DNA of 64,000 nt, taken from NCBI GenBank assembly GCA_003993805.1, contig RSEF01000003.1:108906539-108970538 (forward strand), read 5' to 3'. Origin of the DNA: Himantopus leucocephalus (lineage: Eukaryota > Chordata > Aves > Charadriiformes > Recurvirostridae). The notes below the pieces were generated by a model that ran no database searches, was not told the DNA's origin, and worked only from the letters and a program-made list of their open reading frames with translations. Shown here one piece after another: positions 52,739 through 63,631 of this stretch (within the stretch, counting starts at the first letter, position 1; each line of letters begins with the position of its first letter). A program made the position numbers and the translations under genes.

Positions 52739-52743
52739 CACAC

Positions 52744-53046
52744 GGTCAGCTATGAGATCAGACCAGGTTGCTTAAGTTTTTGTCCTGTCAGATCTTGGAA
52801 ACCTCCAAAGATGTAGACCAAACAAGTCTTTTGGCAACCTGTTCCACTGCTTGACTGACCTCATGGGCTTTTCCTTGTATCCAGTCTGAACTTCTTTTGT
52901 TTCAATCTATGCCCATTGTCACTTATCTTCCCATGAAGCACTGCGGTGAAGACCGTGGCTCCATCTTCCTGATAATCTTATAGGTATTGGAAGGCTGCCA
53001 TTAAGACCCCACTCTCCAGATGTCTCTTCTCCAGGCTGAAGAAGGC
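52744..53046 (-). mobile_element. Old CR1 LINE, continuation of 51576-51657
   Basis: The CR1 sequence resumes directly after the LTR-like insertion (GGTCAGCTATGAGATCAGAC). It continues through recognisable antisense ORF2 C-terminal sequence (GGCAACCTGTTCCACTGCTTGAC, TGCCCATTGTCAC) to the TCTTCTCCAGGCTGAAGAAGG block. It is diverged and full of frame breaks. Confidence 0.85.
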
Positions 53047-53565
53047 TGGAGACAAGTTATCAGGAAAGTGAGGGGAAATTCAAATCATAACTGCTCAGCA
53101 GTGGTAATTTGTGAACACATAATGATCTGGCATGGAGGGCAAGAAGGATCAACCACAGAATGGGTTAAACCAGACGCAAGCAGGAATGCCGGAGACAGAA
53201 TGACTTAATGGAAAAGAGTGAAGTCTCCTTTAGTGATGAGATAAGAAATAGCTGAGGCTTGTCTTGTAGCAGGCCAGGATTGTCTTGCAGCAATCCTGGA
53301 GTTCAAGCACTCAGGGGCCACTTTTGAGCAGCAGAACTGGTGCTGGGGGATGGACCCAATGCAGGGCTGAAGTGCCTGATGCTGTTGCTCACATGATTGG
53401 GGTAGGTGTAAGTGTATATAAGGAATTGGCTCATGGTGCACCTTTGCAAGCTCCTTGTAGAAAAACTTACTGTGCTAGGACTATGTCCAATGCATTGTTT
53501 ATTATTCTTTCTTTTTATAATTAAGCACAAATGCATGTCTAATTCACCTACAGGGTGAATTGCCC
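53047..53565. other. Unassigned segment between two CR1 pieces, possibly LTR-like
   Basis: This half-kilobase is neither CR1 nor clearly a gene. It contains GTATATAAGGAATTGGC (53413-53429), a good TATA-type promoter string, and several CTTGT- and AGCA-rich blocks. A second diverged LTR is possible, but no TG/CA ends or target duplication could be placed. Overlapping open frames of 79 codons (plus) and 109 codons (minus) cross it and resemble nothing known. Confidence 0.35.
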
Positions 53566-53650
53566 AACAAAATCCAAAGACCAGCTGGAGTTGAGACATG
53601 CAAGGTATATCAAGGACAACAAGATAAAGCAAAAGGGTGGAAAAAATTAG
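53566..53650 (+). mobile_element. CR1 LINE ORF2 remnant
   Basis: A short sense-strand piece translates to QLELRHARYIKDNK, followed by a Lys-rich stretch. This resembles the linker between the endonuclease and RT domains of CR1 ORF2 (pattern QLEL..AR..KDNK). No 3' end is attached, so it is an internal relic. Confidence 0.5.
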
Positions 53651-56600
53651 GAATAGTTTAATTGCAATGAATAGATCAGTGGATACTGCCCCAACTAGGA
53701 ACTGGACAAGGGATTTTGTTTTAAAATTCAGATATATGACACCACTGATAATGGTAACATCTGCTCAGCACAATGACAATAAGCATCAACAGATGATGCT
53801 TATACACTTACTGTAATTCACTAATAGATTTGTCAACTACTAGAAAGCAATAAGAAGACAAGAAAATTTAAACAAGGAAGAGCTCCAAAGATTTAAGTGA
53901 TAACATTCCCATTTAGGAAGGTACATTGAAGCCTTCAGGATCCATCATTTACTTACAGTTAAATAAGTACTTAATTATTCTCTTAAATTATAACATGGAA
54001 ATTCTGTCTCTTACGTTGTTATTTATTCTGTAAGAGAGACCTTCCTGACCCTGTTGGCTGAGTCGTTGTTGGACCGCTCTGCAAAACAACCAACGACATC
54101 TGAAAGAGTGGGTACAGAGAGGCCACCAGTTATCCTGGAGGAGCACATGCTAGTCTAGGTGGCACTCCTAGGAGTGGCAACACTGTCAGGAAGTGCACAT
54201 TTCTAACTACTTTTTACCAGATGCTTTGGGAGCTGTTTTTTAGCTCTCCTAGATCTAATAAACTGGATCTAAGCACCTGTGGTCTAGTCCTGAGCCTGTG
54301 AAAGCATGGAAGTTCCAGCAGGCTGTGGTAATAGCTGAGCTTTCTTCTAAATCCAGCCAAGAGGTTTGGCTCCTAAAATCTGGATACTCAAGAGCTTTCA
54401 AAGAGTCTGCAAAAGCAAAGTGATTGAACAAAAAGTTCCCAAAACTCATCTGACTTATTTGTACAACTGTCAAGATGTACTGACAATAGAAGGAATATAT
54501 TTCCTGGATGAAAGAGACGAGCAGGCAGCATTTTAAATAAGTGCAATAACTTTGCAGATGCTGGATATAGTATACCACAGTTCATCAGATTATAATGGGC
54601 CAATGAATGTGAGATAATATGAGGTGACAATACCAACTGATGCTCGCACTCCATTTCACATTAAGAAATGCAGAGTATTTTCATAGGAGTAGGTAATTAC
54701 TTATAGAATGTGCTTGTTTTAATCCTCAGAATGGGGGAAGGACTGTGCAGCTATGGCACAGATGAATATCTATAATTTCAGGATTTAAAAGGGCATTTTG
54801 AAGTTTTAAAGTAATAGTTAAATTTTGTTCTAAGAAAAAAACACAGCTATTATGAAAGGCTCATGATGGAAACCTTTTAGCATGTGACATGCCTCAGGCA
54901 TATTCAAATTTCTGTTTGACATTTTCAAGAGTACCATAATCTAACATGACTGACAAGCTGTACTGCAGAAAATGGAGCTTGAAATAAACCTGTGTTTTAT
55001 TAAGTGCTACTATAGATAAAATAGTTGATTGTACTTTACCCTGTATAATTCCTAAAAAATAATTCTGTGAAGGCTGCTCACTGTCAGGGTACTCAGATTG
55101 CTGTGGCATGGTCCCTGAAGACTAGAATGAGGCAACAATGTGTGCGTTACTGTTAAAAGGTGTGCCAAATGTTAAAGTTATTTTCATGTGTGGAAACCCC
55201 TTTACTATTTATCTGAATACTGTTGAGTTGTTAATGGTTTTAATTAACCTCTTTTTAGAAGTGTTTTGCTAAAGAATTAGGGGGTTTACTCAGATAACCG
55301 AAGTAAACTCTATTAGCAAAATTTTGGTAGTTAATCAAGATGAACAGGAACAACCTAATGAAACAAAAGCATTTTCTAAGTTTTACTAAGCTTCATGAGT
55401 TCAATTTCTCTTTGGTTACTGGGAAGAGTATTCATGAATCCAAGCTGCAAGAAGAATTTCACTGAATCAGTGGCGAAGATAATTATTTTCGTTGCTCCTG
55501 AAAAGCAAAGCCTTACTGCCTGTTTGTTTTCTGTTTTACACTCATAACTTCTTTAAGATGGCAAAATAAAATAACTAACAGGTGTTAAATGTAATATTGC
55601 CAAAAGAATCTGTTAAAAATATCAAAGAACCATTTGTCAAGAATTCCTTTTGATATTACAAGACCTCTAATGCATGCATTTACACTGTTTGTGCATGTTT
55701 ATATGCTATGCAATACAATTTGTCTACTTTTTTGTCTGTGTAAACTACAATTACCTTATATTTTCATATATTTAAAATGTCAAAAGGGTCACAATGACTT
55801 TCCAAATATTTTATCAAAGCCTTTTAGAGTCACAGTGACTTAATTGATCATGATTGGTGTCATTACAAATCCTTGCTATATGCTGTATTGAGACATGCTC
55901 ATCACAGTGTCGAAACATCACAACGTTCCTTGGAACAAAGTCAATAGTGCTACAGATTGACGCAGCACAGTACCTCATTACCTAATTAATAAAAAAAGGC
56001 TTCTCTTGTGTCAAAGGCACATCATTCCTCATGCTACTATTCCAAGAAACACAACAACCACCCAGCTGTGCCAACAGCTTTCTAAGAACTTCAGTGCAAT
56101 GACCAAGAACTTCCATATTAGCCACATAGCTATTTCTAGTGAACATTTGCAATTTTACCCGAGCTGTAATTTTGGGACATGGTACTCCAATGAAAATAGG
56201 GACAATTTTCTTGTTTATATGAATCTAAGCTGACTTTTAATATATTCAAATAATAATAACAATTATTACAATTGTTCTGGTAAACAATGCACTTTTCTGT
56301 ATTACAAAATGAAATTATTATTCAGGAAACTAGAATTACAAAAAAGTGTATTATTGAACAGATTATAAAACTACAGACAATGTTTAGTGAGACTCCTAGA
56401 TTTCAAGTTTTAAAACTCCATTTGTCTTCATAGATTGCATATATCTTAGATGATCTAAATAATAAAGCTCTTTTACGAAGAGTGAGGTTCTAAAAGACAT
56501 TCAGTAACATTTAAGCTGGGATCATATGTCATTTCAACTATGCCTACAGATGGAACACTGTTATTTCTTTCACTTCGGAGACCAACCGAAATCCCAGTAA

Positions 56601-56784
56601 AAGTTAAGTCCTGGTGTCACTGCATTCACTGAGTTTACTTCAAGCATGAAGATGACCCATTTATTTTCAGCGGGAAATTTTAAGAAACTGTAAATTCTAA
56701 AGCGTTTTAAACAGTAGGTTTATAAGGGTTAGTAGCTAAATAATTGGCACAAAAGCATACTGCAAAAATTAATGCTTGTCAGTT
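53651..56784. other. Unassigned DNA, no gene seen
   Basis: No gene or interspersed repeat is recognised in this 3.1 kb. Open frames of 107 and 88 codons on the minus strand (54255-54654) overlap in different frames and lack known domains. Confidence 0.5.
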
Positions 56785-56862
56785 CACGGCAGGGGGGTTG
56801 GAACTAGATGATCTTTAAGGTTCCTTCCAGCCTAAACCATTCTATGATTCTATGATTCTATG
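56785..56862 (+). mobile_element. CR1 LINE, extreme 5' truncation (78 bp)
   Basis: Only the last 78 bp of a CR1 are present: GGGGGGTTGGAACTAGATGA, ATCTTTAAGG, and the terminal ATTCTATG repeats. The 3' end is nearly consensus, so the insertion is fairly young. Confidence 0.93.
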
Positions 56863-57000
56863 TAAACAGATAATGTAAGGGGATATGCACAATAGAATAG
56901 GCAGTGCATAAGGGTCTTTTAACTAGTTGTGTATATCCATCACTGTAAAATAGCAACAGTTATTTTCAGCAATACCCTTATACTGACTAGCCTTTGCTGA
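56863..57000. other. Spacer between tail-to-tail CR1 copies
   Basis: This 138-bp unassigned spacer separates the 3' ends of two CR1 copies in opposite orientation. Confidence 0.7.
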
Positions 57001-57898
57001 GAATCATAGAATCGTAGAATAGTTTGGGTTGGAAGGGACCTTTAAAGGTCATCTAGTCCAAGCCCCCTGCAATAAGCAGGGACATATTCTACTGGATCAG
57101 GTTGCTCAGAGCCCCCTCCAACCTGACCTGGAATGGGGCAGCTACCACTTCTCTGGGCAGCCTGCGCCAATGTTTCACCACCATCATTGTAAAAAATATT
57201 TTCCTTCTACCTACCTCATCTAAATCTACCCTCTTTTAGTTTAAAAACATTACCCTTTGTCCTATTGCAACAGGCCCGCCTAAAAAGTTTGTCCCCATCT
57301 TTCCTGTAGGCCACCTTCAAGTACTGAAAGGCCACAATAAGGTCTCCCCGGAGCCTTCTCTTCTCCAGGCTGAAAAACCCCATCTCTTTTAGCCTGTCCT
57401 CATAGGAGAGGTGCTCCAGACCTCTGGTCATCTTTGTGGCCTCCTCTGGACCCACTCCAACAGGTCCATGTCTTTGCTGTGCTGAGGGCTCCAGAGCTGG
57501 ACGCAGGACTACAGGAGGGGTCTCCCCAGAGTGGAGTATAGGGTCTGAATCACCTCCCTTGACCTGCTGGACACGCTTCTTTTGATGCAGCCCAGGGTAT
57601 GGTTGGCCTTCTAGGCTGTGAGCACATATTGTGAGTTCATGTCCAGCTTTTCACTTACCAGTACCCCCAAGTCCTTCTTGGAAGGGATGTTCTTAATCTT
57701 TTCATCCCCTAGCCTGTATTGATACCGGAGGTTGCCCTGACCCAGGTGCAGGACCTTGCACTTGGCCTTGTTGAACCTCATGAGGTTCACACAGGCTCAC
57801 TTTCTGAGTGCCTCCAGGTCACTGTGGATGGCATTGTGTCCCTCAGATGTCTTAACTGCTCCACTCAGCTTGGTGTCATCCGCAAACTTGCTGAGGGA
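57001..57898 (-). mobile_element. CR1 LINE, about 900 bp, 5'-truncated
   Basis: Antisense CR1 runs from its 3' tail (57001, GAATCATAGAATCG) to the RT catalytic motif near 57875-57889. On the minus strand that motif still reads FADDTK (GAT GAC). C-terminal RT blocks such as [15 protein letters not shown] and LFRRACCNRTKGN are readable. Frameshifts and stops split the coding region (for example between the 57216-57455 open frame and the rest), so it is inactive. Confidence 0.95.
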
Positions 57899-58384
57899 AG
57901 TTAAAGCTCTTACAACTTCATACACAATGCTGTGCTTGTTCTGCAGATACACCAGCTAGTTCTGCAAATCTCTACTCTCATGTCCACTGAAAGGCATAGA
58001 TGGGTCAGTCCTTGGGTAAAGCTTTCTAAGGCGTGTTTGCATACTTAAAATCTTTGCTTGGTATCACTGTTGGCTACCCCTGGGAGTGGGGAAAATCATC
58101 TATGTCACATCCAGAATGCCAGCTGGGTGGAATACTCCTGGGTATTAAAGTCTGTTGATTTGGCTGGTCTTAACAGTCCCTACTTCTGAATTTTACAAAA
58201 CAGTGTATGAACAAGTCAGAAACAAGAAAAGTCGTATTGAATGAAGTTACCTGCTAATCATCCCATAATATAAGACCTGCCTATACAGACAAACAGTACC
58301 TTCTGCCCTCAATATTAAAAACTTGGTCTTTTTCAAACAAGTAAGAAACCATTTGCAACATTGCTTCCTGGGGGAGAAGATGAT
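57899..58384. other. Unassigned DNA, no gene seen
   Basis: No feature is recognised in this half-kilobase between two CR1 copies. Confidence 0.5.
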
Positions 58385-58815
58385 ACACTGAAGGACATAG
58401 ATGCCACCCACAGGAACTTCAGCAAGCTGAAGGAATGGCCAGCAAGAACCACATAAAGTTCAACAGCACCAGAGGTGAAGTCCTGCACCTGGGCTGGGAC
58501 CACCCTGTGCTCTCATACAGGCCTGGAGCTGACTGCCTCAGTGTCAAATCTGCAGAAAAGGACCTGGGGACCTGGTGAATGGGAGTCAGTGGTGTGGCCT
58601 GGCAGCAGTAAATGCTAAACATGTAGTGAGATGAACTAGTAAACGTATAGGCAGACAGATGGTTGAAGGATATGATTTTTTCCCCTTTATTTTACACTCA
58701 TCTGGTTGCACCTGGAAAAGTGTCCAGCTTGGTCCTCTCCTCTCTGAGTACAAAAAAGATACTGAGAAACTGCAGAGTCCAGCAAAGGGCCACTAAAATG
58801 ACTGGGGGAAGAAGC
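58385..58815 (+). mobile_element. Old, highly diverged CR1 LINE fragment
   Basis: Degenerate sense-strand CR1 ORF2 sequence. AAGTTCAACAGCACCAGAGG with GTCCTGCACCTGGG matches the [13 protein letters not shown] region. GAAAAGGACCTGGGG matches EKDLG. AAACTGCAGAGTCCAGCAAAGGGCCACTAAAATGAC matches the ERVQQRATKM region. It has many indels and no 3' terminus. It is clearly older than the copies at 57001 and 33772. Confidence 0.75.
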
Positions 58816-59794
58816 ATAGGCCGCATGAGAAGCTGGTTCTTCTAAGTCTCGAGCTTGGTTTAAGAATAAAGGTCCTGTTGCAGAACCCTTGATCATATTA
58901 GTAAAGTTTAGCAATATGAATCCTTGTTTTTTATTTCTGATGGCAGAAAGAACTAATTTCAAACATTTGAAGTGCAAAGGTGTATTGGTGTCTTGAGAAA
59001 TTGGACAAAGCTGCAAAAAGAAGCTGGAGAGAATTTTTCCCCCTGTTACCTCAAAGACTACCTTTTCATCAAAAGATACTGAATGTTTAAAGGCAGTAAG
59101 TGACTAGTAAGAGTAAAACTTGACAATTCCCTAAGGAAGTCTGTAATGAGCACTTTTAAACACTTAGGGATATTATGTAGTTGTCAAAGCTGCTATGCTT
59201 TATGACCAAAAAAACGAGAGAAAAAAGAAAAAAAGAGAAAAGTGTTGTGCATTGAATAAAAGAACTATTAGACTAGTTGGGGTGGGGGGGAAGTGCTCAC
59301 CAGCAGCTCAGCACTGCAGACCAAGCTGAATTTTGTCATTTTGAGGATCGAGAACAAGAGCCTAGACTGGACTAAGCTGTCTGTTTGGAGGAAAGGTGCA
59401 AAGCTAAAGGAATGAACAGGGCTTAATGTTGTTACAGAAAAGAGGGATGGAAACTGAATTTTGTTTATGGACAGATCAAAGCTCAGACGTAACCAGAGGT
59501 CTGTATTGTCCCTTTACAGTAGCTGAAACCCTGCTTTCCAGGTTGCCAGAACTGGCAGAAGAGATCCTGGGAAATGGGTTACTCTGCCTCTCTGGAAGTC
59601 TGCTGCTACTTCGGTTCCTGTGGCTACACAATTACCTGTGAGAAGATTTACTCCTATGACTCACTAAGGTTATTTCAGATATTGAAACACTTACACCTTA
59701 TTTAATAACTAATTAAAGAGACTATTTTTGAGGTGTCTGCATTCATTTCCAGTTCCAATCTGCAAGAATCAGTACACTCAGATACTTTAGAAAA
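58816..59794. other. Unassigned DNA, no gene seen
   Basis: No gene is recognised. A G-run (GGGGTGGGGGGG, 59279-59290) and a purine-rich tract (59207-59245) are present. Confidence 0.5.
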
Positions 59795-59924
59795 GGATAG
59801 GATAGGATAGGATAGGATAGGATAGGATAGGATAGGATAGGACAGGACAGGACAGAACAGAACAGAATAGAATAGAATAGAATAGAATAGAATAGAATAG
59901 AATAGAATAGAATAGAATAGAACA
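59795..59924. repeat. Pentanucleotide array with an ordered variant gradient (26 units)
   Basis: The array is GGATA x9 (59795-59839), GGACA x3, GAACA x2, GAATA x11 (59865-59919), GAACA x1. Each block differs from the next by one transition. The array directly abuts the 3' end of the antisense CR1 at 59925. It probably grew from that element's AGAAT-type terminal repeat. Length is likely polymorphic. Confidence 0.95.
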
Positions 59925-60190
59925 GACTATTTCAGTTGGAAGGGACCTACAACAATCGCCTAGTCCAACTGCCTGACCAATTCAGGGCTGACCAGAAGTT
60001 AAAGCATGTTATTAAGGGCATTGTCCAAATGGCTTTTAAACACTGACAGGCTTGGGACATTGACCACCTCTCTAGGAAGCCTGTTCCAGTGTTTGACCAT
60101 TCTCTTGGTAAAGCAATGCTTCCTGATGTCCAGTCTAAACCTCCCCTGGTGAAGCTTTGAACCATTCCCGTACTTACTGAGGAGCACTAA
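59925..60190 (-). mobile_element. CR1 LINE 3' fragment
   Basis: Antisense CR1: TTTCAGTTGGAAGGGACCTA, then TAGTCCAACTGCCTGACCA. The ORF2 C-terminal region follows (minus-strand [20 protein letters not shown] and NRLPREVV). The match fades at about 60190. It belongs to a subfamily with a slightly different 3' region from the GGTCCCTTCCAACCC copies. Confidence 0.88.
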
Positions 60191-63171
60191 ACTGGGCTGG
60201 GATATCCCACTGAGCTTTCGATGTTCCCCCTGCCTTCTATCCTGAAAATGTAACGTTATTCAAGAGGCTTTTTTCCACTGCCCATAGCTGCAAGAAGATA
60301 TTAACAATGACGGCCAGAGATCTGGCATGTTGTTTGTCCTGTGAAATACATATTGTACACAAGGTCACTAGAGGATACAGGGCTTTGGCCAAGTATGAGC
60401 AACAGTCTGTGATGCTGGAATTCCTTTATCTTCCACACTTGTAATGTGCTATGTGCAGCCTAGTGGGATTTTATACTGATACTTTCTCTAATTACCCAGC
60501 TTACTTCATCTTGGGTTGCTGCCATGAATTCTCATCGGAGCTGTACCTTGGAATATATAAATATCAACATATCCATCCTTCGGGAAATCTCCATATTACA
60601 GAGATTTCAGCCATAAGTGGGACAAAAGTTTGTAAATTTGTTTCATTCATTTAGTTTAGTCAATATTAATTGGAAAAACATGGGCACTGTTTCTGGATCT
60701 ACTACTACCACCACCCAGATTCTGTGTCCTTCCTTCATCACGTACTCTGCACAGGGACAACTCTGTAAGGTCGCTTGAAAGCAATGGCTGGCATGACAGA
60801 CAGCCGGTCACTTTGTGATCATTTTGTAGTATGGCACATAGGAACAAAGTATATGTTTAAACTCACCTGACTTCAAACCATGGAAACTAATTAACTTTCA
60901 CACCTCTATACTGTGGGCACTGTATTTGGCTAAAAGAATGGATGACAGGTCTTCATTTCTTAAAACCATAAAATTAAAAACCCAAAAGTGTTCACCTTGC
61001 TCTCATCTGAATTAAGCATAAACCTGAAATGCAAAGGGAGTTAATAAGGAAGTTTACTGTTTGTGAATGGTTCAAACATGAAAACATTTGCTTCTGAGGA
61101 TTTCTTATTTGTTTTCAGTAAGTCTCATCTCCTCAGTTGAAAAGCAGCCCATAAGTCCAATCCACCCTTGATCTTTCTTTTATGAGGAAAGGGGAAACAA
61201 ATGTTATGTTACATTTGAGCAGGTGTAATTTCCAGGAACTGAGCTAAGATCATCATCTCATGTCACATATGAGAAATTTTCCACATATAGTAAAAGTTTT
61301 CCAGTTCAGATTTTCACCCATTGAATATTACCACAGCTGAAAATGAAACATCTGGATTTTGGACTGATAGTAACAATTTTGTGTCAGATTTTGAAGTCTT
61401 CCATAGTCAGTGGGGAAAGTTAAACATTTACTGAAGAGGATAAATGAGATCTATATATTAAGCAGGTAGGTGTGGAATAAGAATAGATGTGAGGATTGTA
61501 TCTGGAAATCCACCACTTGCCTAGATTTAGGTGTTTACCTGAGATGCAGTGAAGCACATCTGTGAAATAAGTCAGTTTGAAATCACCTTAGAACTTAGTT
61601 GTGTATGTAATTTCAGCAGCAGACCCTATCTTTTATGTAAAAATCCTCTGGTTAGAATTCCCCTGCAAAAAGACGAAGTGAGATCTAGACTCACCCCAGC
61701 CTGGGATTTTGTGAAGCTACTGCTTCATCATACAGAGATGGAGTTCATCATAGCATCAACTATCAGGGTTTCAGAAAAGTTAGGATTAGAACATTTTCTG
61801 TCTGATCTTTAGAGGATACCACTTAGCAAAAACTGTGAGATTATTCTCCTTGAAGAAAAGGAAAAAGTCTGGGGTTAAGTTCAGATGCAGTTACTAAGGG
61901 GTTGTTGGTGGTGAGAAAGTCTCGGGTTTTCTTCCTTAAAAAGAGGTTGTGACCCAAGGTTGCAAGACAAGATGTACTGCCACAATTACCCGTAGATCTA
62001 GGCTAACCCTTGCCTAGTCTCCCCCTGTTCCCAGGTGTCTTTCATTCCTTTCTGCATAGGCGTCCCGATGGGGCTGCAGAGGTCCCATACAAGACTTACG
62101 GGTGAGTCTGGACAGTATCCTGGCTCCTAGGGGCAGTGGGTGTGAAAAGTCCAAGTGCACAAAAGAAATTTAAAATCCAGGCTTCCTGCTCCGCAAGCTC
62201 GTCTACTCAATCATCATCTAAAAAACCAAGAACCATCTCTTTTGGCACCATCTTTGAATCAGGTTTTTTTTTTTTTCCCTTATTAATCTCTCTCTAGTCA
62301 TAGTCCTGATGAACTTTCCCAGGGAGCAGAAGATCAGGGTTTAAAGCCCCTTCTGCTGTGGAGTCTAAAATTTAGGTCTCTTGCTCCTTGGTTTCACTTA
62401 CAAAACTAGTGAGTTTCACTCACCAAACTGAGGTCTCTGCATTGACAACATACACAGCAGTAGTCTAAATGGGGAATTTTGATACAAACACCCAGGTTTT
62501 TAAACCTTGAACAAACTGAGGTGCTGGCATTTCTCAGAATGTAAGATGTAGTGAAATTCAGTCTCCTAAGTCTTCAAGGGTAAATCTTTGGCTCTGGGGC
62601 ATTTAAACAGGTAGACAAGGATTTCACCTTCTGAGTCTCCATGTTAGGTACCTACACATAGGTTCCCAAAGTCACTTAGGCTCCTACCTCCAATTTAGGT
62701 TTAATTCAAACTGTGTGCAAGCTCCTCAGTGCCATCGAGAATCTGAATCCTTAATTTCAGTTAAAGTGAAACTTAGGCATTCTTAGATTCAGAGAATTAA
62801 TCACTATAAATCTGGGCTGAGTTCCAAGCTCCAGCAAGCTTGAAAATTTGATAGTTACATACTATTCCCTTTAGATTTCCATTTCCCAAAGGGTATTTTA
62901 GCCTATTTTATTGAAACTGAGTATTAAAGCCGCTATTAAGCTTCATACTGTCAGTGAGTAAAAATTTGGTGAAATAAAACCAGGTTTTTATATGTCTATA
63001 TAAGAACTGGCACTTTGAAACCAGTAAGGGTATACCAAACTACTATATTTCAAGAAGAGAAAAATACTGCACATTATTCCATATAAGATTTCAAATTTTA
63101 TTCTTTTTTTTTCTATCAAGAGCAGGATAAATCTGGACGTACAAATGTAAGTATGTATCTATTTATATGAC
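60191..63171. other. Unassigned DNA, no gene seen
   Basis: No gene or interspersed repeat is recognised in this 3 kb. A short exon-like candidate (62060-62101) is listed separately. Fragments such as CAAACTGAGGT recur near 62425 and 62513, but no unit can be defined. Confidence 0.5.
62060..62101 (+). other. Microexon-like stretch, unproven (42 bp)
   Basis: The segment is preceded by a long pyrimidine-rich tract ending TTCCTTTCTGCATAG. It is followed by CGG and then GTGAGT, a strong 5' splice-site sequence. Its length is a multiple of three, no frame contains a stop, and one frame reads RPDGAAEVPYKTY. I recognise no family, and no partner exons are visible. Splice-site look-alikes occur by chance, so this is a candidate only. 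Confidence 0.17.
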
Positions 63172-63402
63172 CCAGTATTGTGCCCTTGTGGTAAAGAAGG
63201 CAAAGGTTATCCTGGGTTGCATTAGGCCAAGTATTGCCAGCATGTCAAAGGAGGTGTTCCTTCCCCTCAACTCAGCACTGGTGAGGCTACGCCTGGAATA
63301 TTATGTCCAGTTCTGACCTCCTCAGAACAAGAAGAGACGTGGACATACTGGAGGGAGTCCAATAAAGGACCACAAAGATGTTTAAGAGATGAACTATCTC
63401 TC
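63172..63402 (+). mobile_element. CR1 LINE, left part (host of nested copy)
   Basis: Sense-strand CR1 ORF2 C-terminal region begins near CCCAGTATTGTGCCCTTGTG. It includes GTGAGGCTACGCCTGGAATA and CAATAAAGGACCACAAAGATG (the QRTTKM block). At 63402 it is interrupted by an antisense CR1 and resumes at 63632. Confidence 0.92.
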
Positions 63403-63631
63403 ATAGAATCATAGAATAGAATCATAGAATCATCTAGGTTGGAAGGGACCTTTAAGATCATCAAGTCCAACCATCAACCTAACACTGCCAAGTCCACCAC
63501 TAAACCATGTGCCTCAGCACCACATCTACCCGTCTTTTAAATACCTCCAGGGATGGCAATTCCACCACTTCCCCGGGCAGCCTCTTCCAATGCTTGATAA
63601 CCCTTTCGGTGAAGAAAGTTTTCCTAATACC
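63403..63631 (-). mobile_element. CR1 LINE nested inside another CR1
   Basis: A 229-bp antisense CR1 3' fragment: an ATAGAATCAT tail, GGTTGGAAGGGACCTTTAAG, ATCATCAAGTCCAACCATCA, and the [13 protein letters not shown] coding end on the minus strand. It is flanked by CTCTC on both sides (63398-63402 and 63632-63636). Removing it and one CTCTC restores the CR1 string CTCTCCTATGAGG. It belongs to a different subfamily from the copies ending GGTCATCTAGTCCAAGCCCC. Confidence 0.92.

Noticed and set aside
59795..59924. CRISPR-like array
   Set aside because: The units are contiguous 5-mers without spacers. It is a microsatellite in a vertebrate-type genome.
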